DNA from: Microbulbifer sp. THAF38
GTDB taxonomy: Bacteria > Pseudomonadota > Gammaproteobacteria > Pseudomonadales > Cellvibrionaceae
NCBI RefSeq assembly: GCF_009363535.1
Contig: NZ_CP045369.1
Location: forward strand, 124,001 to 188,000
Direction: 5' to 3'
DNA length: 64,000 nt
A program made the position numbers and the translations under genes. This document shows positions 8,682-17,185 of the stretch, piece by piece (the stretch's first letter is position 1; every line of letters starts with the position of its first letter). Under the pieces are notes generated by a model. The model searched no databases and was not told the DNA's origin. It saw nothing but the letters and a program-made list of their open reading frames with translations.

Positions 8682-10532
8682 TCACCCCGCATCCCTCCAA
8701 ACCAATTCCCGCTCTCGGGCATAAAGGGGGATAAAGTTAAACTGTACCTCTGTGCCCCCCTCCTCACGCCGCTGAATATTCAATTTGCCGTTCAGGTTAC
8801 TGGCACGCTCCTGCATGATTGACATACCGAAGTGGTTGCGTTTTTCCGGTGCATTGCTGATACCGACGCCATTGTCGCGGATACGCACATTAAGCGATTG
8901 GTTTTTAGCCTGAATCAAGCTGATTTGCACCATATCTCCCTGGGAGTGGTATACGGCATTCTGGGTAGCTTCGCGCACCAGCTGCAGCAGATGGATTTCC
9001 TCGTGGGGAGTGAGTGGTACCTCATTGAGGTGATAGTCGAGCAGAATAGTGATCTGCGGGTGTTGCTCGCGATAGGCGAGGATGGATTGCTCGAGGATAT
9101 TGCGTAGGCCGCCAGGGCCTATCTGCAGCCTGAAGGTGGTGAGAAGCTCGCGCAGCTGGCGATAGGAGGAGTCCAAGCCCTCTTTTAACTCGTGAATAAT
9201 CTCCTTCACCTTGGATTTATTCACCTGCTCACTGCGATTGGCGTGACTGAGCCTAGTGACTTGGATTTTTAGGTAGGACAGGGATTGGGCCAGGGAGTCG
9301 TGCAGTTCCCGCGCGATGATTGCGCGCTCATCCAGAAGGGCAACGCGGCGTTCCTGGGCCTCCCGCTCGTTGATGGCGATGGCGGCGGTAACGCTGTCGG
9401 CGAATGTGGCCAGACGCTGCAACTGTTCCTCATCCAGATCCTTGCCTTGAGGCAAGGTGCAAGTCAGCACACCATAGTTGCGTTTATCCACTTCCAGGGG
9501 GAAGCGGTGGATGTGAAAGCTGCCCTCATCGGAGGGCCCACAGCTACTCACACAAATTCTGCATTCGTAGCTCTCACAGTGGTTATATCCTTTTCCCTCT
9601 ACCAGGTGCTCGTAGGGTGCCTCGCCGTCCGGGGTCATAAGGCATAAGTCGAGGTTATCCAGATCTGCCATATTGGCAAACTCCTCTAACCACTTCCCCA
9701 GTTCAGTGCCGGCTAGAGGCCCCTCGCTGATACGTCGTGCCAGGCGGTACTGAAAGTCTAAGGCCTCATGGCTCTTTTGTAGCTGCTCAGTTTTCAGCTC
9801 TACGCGCTTGGCCAGCTGTTGATGGGTCGCATGGATTTCGTCGCTCATGTAGTTGATGGTGCGCGCAAGCACTCCAAGCTCATCCTCGCTATCGATTTCC
9901 AGGCGATGTTGATGGAAGTTGCCCTGGGCGATGCTCAGTGAACGGCTGGTAAGTTGTTTGAGAGGCAGTTCCACCGAGCGATGCAGAATATAAAGAGACA
10001 GATAGACAAGTACTACGATAGCGAACAGTGAGCCCAGCTGCACCAAGCGCAATAGGCTGATTTTTTCCTCGGCGATGGTTTGGTAGTCAAATACCAGGGT
10101 ATCGACATCGCCGATAAAGGGCTCTAGGTAGGTGGCTAGCTGCAGGGAATCCATGGATAAGCGACCAGAGGCAATGGATTCCAGCAGTGGGCGAATCTCC
10201 CGCTCCCAGCTCACAATCACTTTGCGATAGTTACGTGCGGCACGTAAGTTGTCACTGGCGCTGAAGTCAGAAATGCTGAGGACCCGTGCTAGGCGCTTAG
10301 CGACCTCGTCGGCAAGATCAGCTGTTGCCTGTACATTACCGGAGGGGGCTGTGGCCGAGAGCCGATAACTCATAGCGCGCAGTGAGCCTGCAAGGTTTAC
10401 CGCGGCAGCGTCGTTCTCGGCCGCATCGGAGATCACATAGGACGCTACCATGGAGCTTAGAGCCACCAGAACGGTGAGTAACATCAGTGTGCCGATGCGG
10501 TAAACAATAGACTGTCGGATTCGGTTCAGCAT
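8682..10532 (-). CDS. narX: NarX-type nitrate/nitrite sensor histidine kinase
   Basis: Membrane sensor that phosphorylates NarL in response to nitrate or nitrite. The 616 residues comprise TM1 (about 11-35) and a periplasmic helix bundle with the nitrate-binding P-box (VNLAGSLRAMSYRLS, residues 45-59, including Arg52). TM2 (about 164-185), HAMP, and a GAF-like module with a cysteine cluster (CESYECRICVSSC) follow. The HisKA_3 dimerisation helix is ARELHDSLAQSLS, where His is the phospho-acceptor, and the ATPase domain has IRDNGVGI. The match to NarX is strong in both sensor and kinase parts. Its likely partner NarL is 23 kb away at 33818, on the far side of the accessory island. GGGAAG lies upstream of ATG 10532. 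Confidence 0.88.
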   Translation of the reverse strand: MLNRIRQSIVYRIGTLMLLTVLVALSSMVASYVISDAAENDAAAVNLAGSLRAMSYRLSATAPSGNVQATADLADEVAKRLARVLSISDFSASDNLRAARNYRKVIVSWEREIRPLLESIASGRLSMDSLQLATYLEPFIGDVDTLVFDYQTIAEEKISLLRLVQLGSLFAIVVLVYLSLYILHRSVELPLKQLTSRSLSIAQGNFHQHRLEIDSEDELGVLARTINYMSDEIHATHQQLAKRVELKTEQLQKSHEALDFQYRLARRISEGPLAGTELGKWLEEFANMADLDNLDLCLMTPDGEAPYEHLVEGKGYNHCESYECRICVSSCGPSDEGSFHIHRFPLEVDKRNYGVLTCTLPQGKDLDEEQLQRLATFADSVTAAIAINEREAQERRVALLDERAIIARELHDSLAQSLSYLKIQVTRLSHANRSEQVNKSKVKEIIHELKEGLDSSYRQLRELLTTFRLQIGPGGLRNILEQSILAYREQHPQITILLDYHLNEVPLTPHEEIHLLQLVREATQNAVYHSQGDMVQISLIQAKNQSLNVRIRDNGVGISNAPEKRNHFGMSIMQERASNLNGKLNIQRREEGGTEVQFNFIPLYARERELVWRDAG

Positions 10533-10827
10533 GTTGACTTCGCTTCTTCCCTGATTGGCTATTAATCTTAGCCACTGAATATCTTTCCTTGCTGTGCAAC
10601 TTTGTGAGTCGCAGCGGGTAATAGTAAAGCCCTGTCAGTTTTCTACAATATCTAAATGCTGAGTACCTTGCTGTGCATGCTTTCAAGCTGCTTCATTGTT
10701 CATTTCTCATCCTTAGTGAAGAACGAGAAGCGAAAAAGATCACTATTACTATGTACATCAGGGTTTTGTGAAATAGTGCGAGCAGCAAGGCTGCCCATTA
10801 GAATATGAATATATCGAGGTGAGAATA

Positions 10828-10917
10828 ATGCAATACCTCACCGAAAAATGCCGCAGCCAGATAACTAGCGACTACCTGCAAAACATGACCATGACCAAAA
10901 TAATACAGCAGGGCTGA
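10828..10917 (+). CDS. Possible 29-residue small protein
   Basis: ATG 10828 is preceded by GAGGTGAG at good spacing and opens a 29-codon frame (MQYLTEKCRSQITSDYLQ..., ending QQG). The stop codon overlaps the first arm of an 8-bp hairpin (10913-10938). Ribosome site, short ORF and terminator-like stem form a complete small unit. The peptide is polar with one cysteine and no membrane segment. No family is recognised, and a chance ORF cannot be excluded. Confidence 0.35.
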   Translation: MQYLTEKCRSQITSDYLQNMTMTKIIQQG

Positions 10918-10938
10918 GACTGCAGTAAGCGTCTCAGC
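10913..10938 (+). terminator. Hairpin overlapping the stop of the small ORF
   Basis: GCTGAGAC (10913-10920) pairs perfectly with GTCTCAGC (10931-10938) around a 10-base loop. There is no long T-run after it. Confidence 0.4.
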
Positions 10939-11277
10939 TTGCATGGCTGGATCTACGATATTCACAATAGCCTAATTCGATACCTGGGTATGAGGATGAA
11001 TGATCGCTGCCTAGTACCGGGGATTTATCATGTATATGGTGAGGGGTAGAGGAGGAGTTGAGAATTTACCGTGTTTCTTAATTAGATAATTCTCAGTTCA
11101 TTGAAGATTTATCAAGAGCTATTGGCAGCTTTCCACTGGCAATAAATAGTAATCATGGATATGGCCCATTCAGAATGGTTTGATTCTACCTTTAGTTATT
11201 CAATATTTTTATTGTCTGAAAATTTGTAGATAAATTGAAGTGGTATTTTTGATCCGGCACAGATACAAAGTCACTTG

Positions 11278-11730
11278 TTAATCTTTTCTATATAAGAGGC
11301 CGTAACCTAAACCACTGGTAGCTCCAAATAGGAGACCTACTGTAAGTACATGCTTTAGATAAATTAACCAACCCCAAAGCGTTGGATAGCCATTAACTGC
11401 TTTTATTACATCTATGCCGATTAAAGTACCTTCAACCTTACCAATGTGACTGCCATCAGGGTACGGCCAGTCATTAATTCCAGGATATAGAGAGCCAACA
11501 ATTAAACCTAGACACATGCACTTGAATAGATTTAGCCCGAAGTATCTTTCTATGATTAATGCAAGTGGTACATAAATCATCAAGTGTACTAGTGATATAG
11601 GAATTGAAAAAATAAAAATAAATGCTGGGCCGGCTGAGTTTATTTTAGAAAATCCTAACGTACCGGCCATTAACGAAAGTACTATCGAAGGAATAAGGCT
11701 TGCAGCAATTATTGATGGTATATGTCGCAC
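11278..11730 (-). CDS. Hypothetical membrane protein (150 aa)
   Basis: Not recognised. The protein has about four hydrophobic segments (near residues 8-30, 36-60, 70-85 and 125-147), including a helix with APLIIERYFGL-like charge at its end. It is the first gene of the AT-rich minus-strand series. No obvious enzyme motif is present. A 23-bp inverted-repeat element lies just upstream of it. Confidence 0.55.
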   Translation of the reverse strand: MRHIPSIIAASLIPSIVLSLMAGTLGFSKINSAGPAFIFIFSIPISLVHLMIYVPLALIIERYFGLNLFKCMCLGLIVGSLYPGINDWPYPDGSHIGKVEGTLIGIDVIKAVNGYPTLWGWLIYLKHVLTVGLLFGATSGLGYGLLYRKD

Positions 11731-11761
11731 AGAGATTTGGTTTGAACTTACTAAAAAGGGG

Positions 11762-11869
11762 GAAGGAAAGAATACATTGCGCTCGGGACCGTATGAGGCA
11801 TGGATGCTGATTACGAGCTTACAGGGATGTATTCACAGCGCGTCTTGAGCGCAATGTATTCTTTCCTTC
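11762..11869. mobile_element. Small inverted-repeat element (MITE- or REP-like), 108 bp
   Basis: The 23 bases 11762-11784 are perfectly complementary to 11847-11869, separated by a 62-base centre. The outer arms contain AAAGAATACATTGCGCTC and its complement. It lies between two orphan genes and encodes nothing. Such perfect terminal repeats fit a non-autonomous transposable element or a dispersed extragenic palindrome. No target-site duplication was established. Confidence 0.55.
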
Positions 11870-11990
11870 TGACCCAGTAGTACGTCCAGAAATTATAGGC
11901 TATCATAGGGTGCCTAAGCTATGTAATTGATTGATGTGTCATATCCAGCTAGTACTTTCGCACCAAAGCGTCGCATGATGTTTAAATGCG

Positions 11991-12395
11991 TTAGTGTGGC
12001 TGTCTTCGCAAAGACCACAGCGCAGCGATTATTACCATTCCACAAAATCCTAAATATATTATTTTGCCGTTCAAATTTTCAATATCAACACACTGCCAGT
12101 TTTCACACTGACGGACTATAAAAACATTTCTCGGATCAATCCAGAAAATTATACTTGCCGTTATTGCGGAAAATAAAACTGGGTAGGATCTTACTTTGGG
12201 GACAACTTCGGCCAAGAATGCCGCAAGCCAGAAAGCGAACAGTGATGCCAAATATAACTTTAATTGGCTCTCACCAGAGAAAATCAAGCTAGTAATTGTG
12301 CTGAAAAAAGCACACAGCCCGATAAAGAATCTAAGTCCGCTTAATCTGGAAAGACCACCATCATCCTTGGTAAATTTATAGCCATATCTTTTCAT
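11991..12395 (-). CDS. Hypothetical membrane protein (134 aa)
   Basis: Not recognised. Four hydrophobic segments are visible (about residues 22-42, 47-66, 73-90 and 112-128). The N-terminus is cytoplasmic-like and positively charged (MKRYGYKFTKDDGG). It stands alone, 63 bases from the next minus-strand gene. The 5' neighbour encodes a secreted protein, so the two could be co-transcribed. Confidence 0.55.
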   Translation of the reverse strand: MKRYGYKFTKDDGGLSRLSGLRFFIGLCAFFSTITSLIFSGESQLKLYLASLFAFWLAAFLAEVVPKVRSYPVLFSAITASIIFWIDPRNVFIVRQCENWQCVDIENLNGKIIYLGFCGMVIIAALWSLRRQPH

Positions 12396-12458
12396 AATCT
12401 ATACTAGCGTACTCATCAGTAGCTTGACCACAATTGCCTTTAAATGGAGGTTTATATT

Positions 12459-12911
12459 TTATCTGTCTATCTCTGCAAATCTACTTTGGAGTTCAGCTAA
12501 ACATTTGATTGCCTTGTTTCTAGTATTTTTTTGAATGGCATTGATAGAAACATATGCTATTCCAGCTACAGCTGTTTCATTTATCTTATCTAAAGGTAAT
12601 GCGCCACATTGAGAAGGAAGGTGTTTCGCCACTGCATCGGGATATGCGTGGGTAACAATATCCGCATATTTTTGGAGATCTTGTGCTGACAAAGCAGATA
12701 ATTTCAGAGAGGAAACTTCTTCAGATGTGTATACTAAACCAAATCGATTGAATGGTTTACCTTCGATATTGTTCGTATTTATTTTTCTCGCATGTTCAAC
12801 AACTTCGGGGAAAGACCAAGATTCTGGTTCTAAAATTATCTTTTTGGCGTGTACGCCTTCTGTCATTGAGAATAACAAGCTCATAACCACAATTTTTGCA
12901 TGTCTGTTCAT
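12459..12911 (-). CDS. Hypothetical secreted protein (150 aa)
   Basis: Not recognised. A signal peptide covers residues 1-22 (cleavage near GVHA-KK). The mature part is helical and polar with two cysteines (QCGALP and IKCLAE) that could form a disulfide. No catalytic motif is seen. It lies in the island of orphan genes. Confidence 0.55.
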   Translation of the reverse strand: MNRHAKIVVMSLLFSMTEGVHAKKIILEPESWSFPEVVEHARKINTNNIEGKPFNRFGLVYTSEEVSSLKLSALSAQDLQKYADIVTHAYPDAVAKHLPSQCGALPLDKINETAVAGIAYVSINAIQKNTRNKAIKCLAELQSRFAEIDR

Positions 12912-13021
12912 TTTTCAAGCTCCGTATTAATCTCTAAGGTCAGGATATTGATGGTTAAACATTAACTTAATTACAATCCTATTAAAAAACTAGTCAATGC
13001 CTGATGTTGTTTTATTTAATT

Positions 13022-13879
13022 CTATGCAGAAGTCTTAGATCTATTCATAGGATTTGGGATTAATTTTTCTTTTGAACCTAAGAAATAGCTTAGCACTAAT
13101 AAAAAAAATACAGGAACATTATCAACTTGAGGCATTAAAGAAGGTAGGCCATATAAAAACAGCATACATGCAATTATTCCCGCAAATATTGAAAATGTTA
13201 GACGAATAAATCCACAGGTGGCATATATCCAATTTCCAAAAGTATATTTTGTGGAAATTTGATAAATGTTTTCGATAATAGAAGTTATTCCTCCAAAACA
13301 TGCGAATGCAATGGCGTATATAATTGTTGAAAGTTTTGGGTTAACATTCAATATTAATTTTGGTTGAAATAGGTAGACTGACAGAGCTAAGATAAATAAA
13401 GCAAAAGCCGGAATGAATGCGCCAAGCATATAATATAATCTTCTAGGTCCTCTATATTCTTTCTGTGCATCAGATTTTGTTTTTTCAAAAAGAGTTTTTG
13501 CCTCAGTTATATTTCCCCTAATTGCTATCAAAATAGCATTTGATGCACGGACCTTATATGAGGCATCCGCATTGACTTTATCTAAATATAATATTAACTC
13601 TCTGAACTTATCTTCAACGCACTGAAAATTCTTAGTTAACACTTCATCATATTCGTTAATAGTATCAAAAGTGATTTTAAAATGATGAAAGCCAGAATCT
13701 CCTTTCGACCCGAAAATAATAAATTCTTTTTCTCGAGCATAGATTTCAGTTATCGTGTAGTCTATTGTATCTTTTCTACCAACAAGATATTCAGACAGAC
13801 TATTTTTATTTTCTTTCTTATCCATCTCTTCACGTAAATTACTGTTGCTTTTCTTTGGGGTACTTATTACACCACCCAT
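13022..13879 (-). CDS. Hypothetical protein: cytoplasmic N-terminal half plus four-helix membrane C-terminal half (285 aa)
   Basis: Not recognised. The start is supported by AAGGATATCGTATG. Residues 1-145 are soluble and charged, with strands (DYTITEIYAREKEFIIFG, then FHHFKITFD) and a helical region. Residues 146-270 hold four hydrophobic helices (ML...LSVYLF, STIIYAIAFACFGGITSII, IRLTFSIFAGIIACMLFLY, VPVFFLLVLSYFLGS). The combination of a soluble sensor-like half and a compact membrane half recalls membrane effectors of defence modules, but this is only a guess. It stands alone with no partner overlap. Confidence 0.6.
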   Translation of the reverse strand: MGGVISTPKKSNSNLREEMDKKENKNSLSEYLVGRKDTIDYTITEIYAREKEFIIFGSKGDSGFHHFKITFDTINEYDEVLTKNFQCVEDKFRELILYLDKVNADASYKVRASNAILIAIRGNITEAKTLFEKTKSDAQKEYRGPRRLYYMLGAFIPAFALFILALSVYLFQPKLILNVNPKLSTIIYAIAFACFGGITSIIENIYQISTKYTFGNWIYATCGFIRLTFSIFAGIIACMLFLYGLPSLMPQVDNVPVFFLLVLSYFLGSKEKLIPNPMNRSKTSA

Positions 13880-14446
13880 ACGATATCCTTTTATTAGAGC
13901 TTAAGCATTATTCAATAGTCTGTAGTTCACTGTTCTAGAACTGAATTCTAAGGAATCTATATCATACCATCTGTGAATACATCTCAATAATGTGAACTGT
14001 TTTTAGCCCGTGATATTTTTAGTTCAGAGAATAGGCCAGGAAATTTATCCACACTATCTTTCTACCGACAAGTAATACTGGAAACTGGTCGAACTCATTT
14101 TAACTACTCCAGCTTCCCAATAATATTGAATCTTTTCTTTCAATCGCCATGACCTATAGAGTATTCTTGCTTGATCTCCGGAAGGGTTATTTCTTCGTTT
14201 CGATTGCGTCAACTCTCCCAACTCCAAAAAGATTGTGCTTCCATGTACTTTCCAGACATAGAGAACTTTTCTTCTTGGAACTCTGCCAATTTTGCTATTG
14301 CCTGCTGCTCAGATACCGAGGCGATTACTTTTATTTACTTACTTAAAAAGTTGACACAGGAGTTTAAGCTTTGCCTATAAAGTATTGTTGATGTAGATAG
14401 AGGAAGTGAACTGTCTAGCTTTCAAGTCTTATTTAGTAGCTACTGG
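13880..14446. other. AT-rich intergenic stretch
   Basis: About 570 bases. Two overlapping plus-strand frames (14149-14380) have no ribosome site and improbable composition, so they are not called. No RNA or repeat was found. Confidence 0.5.
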
Positions 14447-14656
14447 CTAAAATAACAACCCTACTAACTGAGCAACGGCTGTATAGAGAAAATACAGACC
14501 TAGTGTTCCATAAAAATTTGCTAATTCTGGAGCAATAAGGGCTGGAAAGGTCGCTACCAGCAAATATGAGATGAACCCACATAGCATCGCGATACTAAGT
14601 CTACATACTAAATAATTTGTTCTTCCCATATTAGATTTTAATTGTACTTCTCTCAT
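14447..14656 (-). CDS. Hypothetical small membrane protein (69 aa)
   Basis: Not recognised. Two hydrophobic segments (about residues 18-38 and 47-66) are preceded by a basic N-terminus. It is short, AT-rich and only weakly supported, but it lies in line with the minus-strand gene 55 bases upstream. Confidence 0.4.
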   Translation of the reverse strand: MREVQLKSNMGRTNYLVCRLSIAMLCGFISYLLVATFPALIAPELANFYGTLGLYFLYTAVAQLVGLLF

Positions 14657-14711
14657 AATGAAGCGGGTCAGACATTAAAAAGCTCTATGACAGACTGGGT
14701 AGATTTATTTT

Positions 14712-15236
14712 CTAATAATACATATGTAGTATAAGGTCAAAGCCTTTTATTGAAAATCTTACTCTTTCCATGTCTTCTGTATATTTGCCGAGGTTATTTC
14801 CATCAAGATCCCAGACATTTTCTTTGGCGAACCACGTATTTAATTCGTGATCATGACATTTGAACTGGCTTTGTGGGACTACCTTACCGTTTTTCATGGT
14901 TGGCCCAAAATTCCTACATTCTGTGCCCCACCTCCACCACTTTATATCTGGCATATTTACCATGCCTTCTCTGAGGGGAACGCCAAAAACTGTGATTTCG
15001 GACTCATAGTTTTTATAAATTATGTATCTAAAGCCCCACTTCCCTCCCGCCTCATAATTTACATCCCGAGTAAGTATTTCACCCGGCTCCAGGTCAGCTA
15101 TATCAATACTAGGAGATAGTTCACCAGCATTTGCTGGAGGCTTTAGGGCACTGCCAAACATGCCAAGTATGAATCCGATTCCAATTAGAGAGACAGTAAG
15201 AAGGCTGAACCACAGTAATTTCTTGCGCTTTTCCAT
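14712..15236 (-). CDS. Hypothetical membrane-anchored or secreted protein (174 aa)
   Basis: Not recognised. The basic N-terminus MEKRKK is followed by a hydrophobic segment (residues 7-29) that could be an uncleaved anchor. The outer domain is rich in aromatic and acidic residues (MPDIKWWRWGTECRNFG) with two cysteines that may pair (TECRN and FKCHD). Codon use and composition match the other island genes. No enzyme motif was seen. Confidence 0.55.
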   Translation of the reverse strand: MEKRKKLLWFSLLTVSLIGIGFILGMFGSALKPPANAGELSPSIDIADLEPGEILTRDVNYEAGGKWGFRYIIYKNYESEITVFGVPLREGMVNMPDIKWWRWGTECRNFGPTMKNGKVVPQSQFKCHDHELNTWFAKENVWDLDGNNLGKYTEDMERVRFSIKGFDLILHMYY

Positions 15237-15437
15237 TTGATGTTCACAGCGTATAAAAAATTAACTTCACTAAAAATGATATCACTATCTTCTTCATTTA
15301 GTTAGCGCATATATCGTCAAGGTTTTGATTGTTCTGAAGATCATTAATACCCATAGACGCTGTCGTCTTGATGGGCTGATGGCGTTCATCATCTGGATAG
15401 ATCGTGGCTGCGCGCGCTCTATCCTTCCTAGCTATGC

Positions 15438-15743
15438 CTATTGCTTATCGACTTCGTTTTCCCACTCTTCTTCATAGCCTAAGGCTTCAAGGTGTGCCGA
15501 AATGGAGTTCATTATTTTTTCGTTCCAAAATTCAGCTCCTTCATTCCATTGAAGCTTTACTCCGTTATTTTCGTCCTCAATTGATGCATCTACCATAGCC
15601 CAAAAGAAACGACAGATATGCTCGGCTTGAGACTTATTTAAAATAATGCCATTTTGAAGGAATTGCAGGCTAAGTTCATCATCTAACTTTTTCGCGTAGA
15701 ATTCCGCGTATTCTTTTTCTTCAGGAAATTTATAAGTAATCAT
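15438..15743 (-). CDS. Hypothetical cytoplasmic protein (101 aa)
   Basis: Not recognised. It is acidic and helical, with no signal peptide or membrane segment (MITYKFPEEKEYAEFYAKKL...). Its small size and its position in the defence-like island would suit an immunity or antitoxin-type protein, but nothing in the sequence proves that. Confidence 0.5.
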   Translation of the reverse strand: MITYKFPEEKEYAEFYAKKLDDELSLQFLQNGIILNKSQAEHICRFFWAMVDASIEDENNGVKLQWNEGAEFWNEKIMNSISAHLEALGYEEEWENEVDKQ

Positions 15744-15877
15744 GGATAAGAAACAGATTCTAACCTTTGCGATAGCTAGCTATAAAATCAATCCTTAGAT
15801 CTTACCGGATTTAAAGGTGGTCCAGAAGATTCAGCCTCTTCTATTTCTCGATTAACTAGAGCTACTATGTATAAGAT

Positions 15878-16018
15878 TCATAATTTCTGCTGGTTCTTTA
15901 ATCTATTTGACTTTATGGCTGTTTCAACCTCTTTAGCTTCTTTCAATATTTTAGATTTGTTTTTCTCAACAAACTTTCTAATATCTTCCTTGCTAATCTG
16001 GTTGTCTTTAATCGTCAT
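15878..16018 (-). CDS. Hypothetical lysine-rich small protein (46 aa), third gene of an overlapping cassette
   Basis: ATG 16018 opens a 46-codon frame (MTIKDNQISKEDIRKFVEKN...), stop at 15878. It overlaps the end of the preceding gene by 11 bases, which supports translational coupling. The peptide is highly charged and predicted to be a helix or coiled coil. It is not recognised. Together with the two genes upstream it forms a tight unit. Confidence 0.45.
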   Translation of the reverse strand: MTIKDNQISKEDIRKFVEKNKSKILKEAKEVETAIKSNRLKNQQKL

Positions 16019-16190
16019 TTTTTCGATCTCTCATACGGTCAATCTCAGTTGGATTTGTTTGTTTTCCCGATGGTTCTTCTATTGTTGTATCCTTTGATTT
16101 CTTTTTCACTTCTTCAGCATGTTTCTTCATCTTTGATCGAATCTTATTGATTCGGTCTTTCTCTTCTTGTGAGAATTTATAGCCACTCAT
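16008..16190 (-). CDS. Hypothetical charged small protein (60 aa), second gene of the cassette
   Basis: It begins inside the stop of the upstream gene (ATGA overlap at 16187-16190). The N-terminal half is a basic helix (FSQEEKDRINKIRSKMKKHA) and the C-terminal half is polar and acidic (RMRDRKNDD). There is no membrane segment. The family is unknown. The tight overlap with the acetyltransferase-like gene suggests a linked function. Confidence 0.55.
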   Translation of the reverse strand: MSGYKFSQEEKDRINKIRSKMKKHAEEVKKKSKDTTIEEPSGKQTNPTEIDRMRDRKNDD

Positions 16191-16726
16191 AATTTTTTCA
16201 TTCCGACTCTTTTTCCGTGGTAAATCTCAGGCGCTGAAAATCCTTGGCTTTCGTAGTAATCAATTGCACCTTTTACTGGGTCTAACACCCAAACCTCGTC
16301 AGCACTAATTAAGTTGGCATAAACCGTAGCTCCAAAAGATAATATTGGAAAGACACCTTCGCCCAAAGGATTTGGTCTTACCGGTGTGGATTCTATAAGA
16401 TTCATTCTTACCTTTGTGCCATGCTTGGATGCAAAGCCATAACAAAGCCCACAAAGTTGATTCTCATACCAAACTGACATTTCATATCTTTTTGGCTTCT
16501 TCTGATATGCATTAAATTCTGGCTCCCAGTCCCAACTGGCTCTCGAAGATCTTAGATTTGCTCCTCTCATCTCTTTCCAAGAGTCAGCCAGTCTTGCTGT
16601 CTTCAAACTAATACCCTTTATTGATGACTGAGGCCATGATTCCTGTGTAATAGACCAAACCTCTTCTCTGAGCGCTTGGTAGTATCCAATAACAGAAGGG
16701 TAATTGTGAAAAGTTAAATCTTCCAT
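16187..16726 (-). CDS. GNAT-like protein (179 aa), first gene of a three-gene cassette
   Basis: The C-terminal part has the pattern of an acetyltransferase motif B (LDPVKGAIDYYESQGF), preceded by strands (SVWYENQLCGLCYGFAS and MNLIESTPVRP). A classic R/Q-x-x-G-x-G/A acetyl-CoA loop is not clear, so catalytic activity is uncertain. It resembles orphan GNAT-like proteins of mobile regions. The two following small genes overlap in series (4 and 11 bases), implying one transcript. Known GNAT toxins are paired with an upstream DNA-binding antitoxin, which is not present here. Confidence 0.55.
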   Translation of the reverse strand: MEDLTFHNYPSVIGYYQALREEVWSITQESWPQSSIKGISLKTARLADSWKEMRGANLRSSRASWDWEPEFNAYQKKPKRYEMSVWYENQLCGLCYGFASKHGTKVRMNLIESTPVRPNPLGEGVFPILSFGATVYANLISADEVWVLDPVKGAIDYYESQGFSAPEIYHGKRVGMKKL

Positions 16727-16972
16727 AGTATTTCCTATACTTAATTCAAAATATTTCCACTATATTCAAAGAGCTATTTTCTCTTAGTTGGTAAGATGCC
16801 GCAAAGTTTGATCCAGTTTTTAGATTTACTCGGACAGTTCATGGTGCCCAAGGTGGCTGTTGTCGAAATTTGAACCATGGTTGTATACAGCACCAAGCTC
16901 TGCTGAAAACATAAGTAGAGTCAAAGCTGGGGCTTATGATTTTCAGCAGGAGCGTCCTGTTAAAGTGGATAA

Positions 16973-17185
16973 CTATCCCTTCCACTGGTTCCTTCGAAAA
17001 AGCTTCCAATTACGATTAGAGATATTGCTTGGAAAATAGTCGTCCCAAGCGTTTGGTAAACATTTTGGTTGACGACGGTTTCTAATCTTTATTGGGATCT
17101 CTAGTTCATTTTCCAACGAAGCATAGTATTGCTTCATCTCGTTCATGGTTTTAGGGTGTCGAAAATACCCCATATGGATCTCCAT
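16973..17185 (-). CDS. Small basic protein (70 aa) with a C-terminal W/R-rich motif
   Basis: The sequence has the pattern RHPKT at the N-terminus and a Trp/Arg-rich end (KCLPNAWDDYFPS then WKLFRRNQWKG). From memory, short basic proteins with this layout are common in marine gammaproteobacteria and have no known function. MGYF (Met5) is an alternative start to MEIH. Confidence 0.55.
   Translation of the reverse strand: MEIHMGYFRHPKTMNEMKQYYASLENELEIPIKIRNRRQPKCLPNAWDDYFPSNISNRNWKLFRRNQWKG

Larger units (their letters stand above)
10533..11277. other. Intergenic region between narX and the island
   Basis: About 745 bases. Apart from the small ORF and hairpin listed separately (10828-10938) there is no supported gene. 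The narX promoter should lie near 10540-10700. The composition becomes AT-rich towards the island. Confidence 0.5.

Noticed and set aside
11278..17185. A chromosomal integron cassette array
   Set aside because: The string of small same-strand orphan genes suggested it, but no regular attC sites (paired RYYYAAC and GTTRRRY with intervening dyad) were found between genes and there is no integrase.
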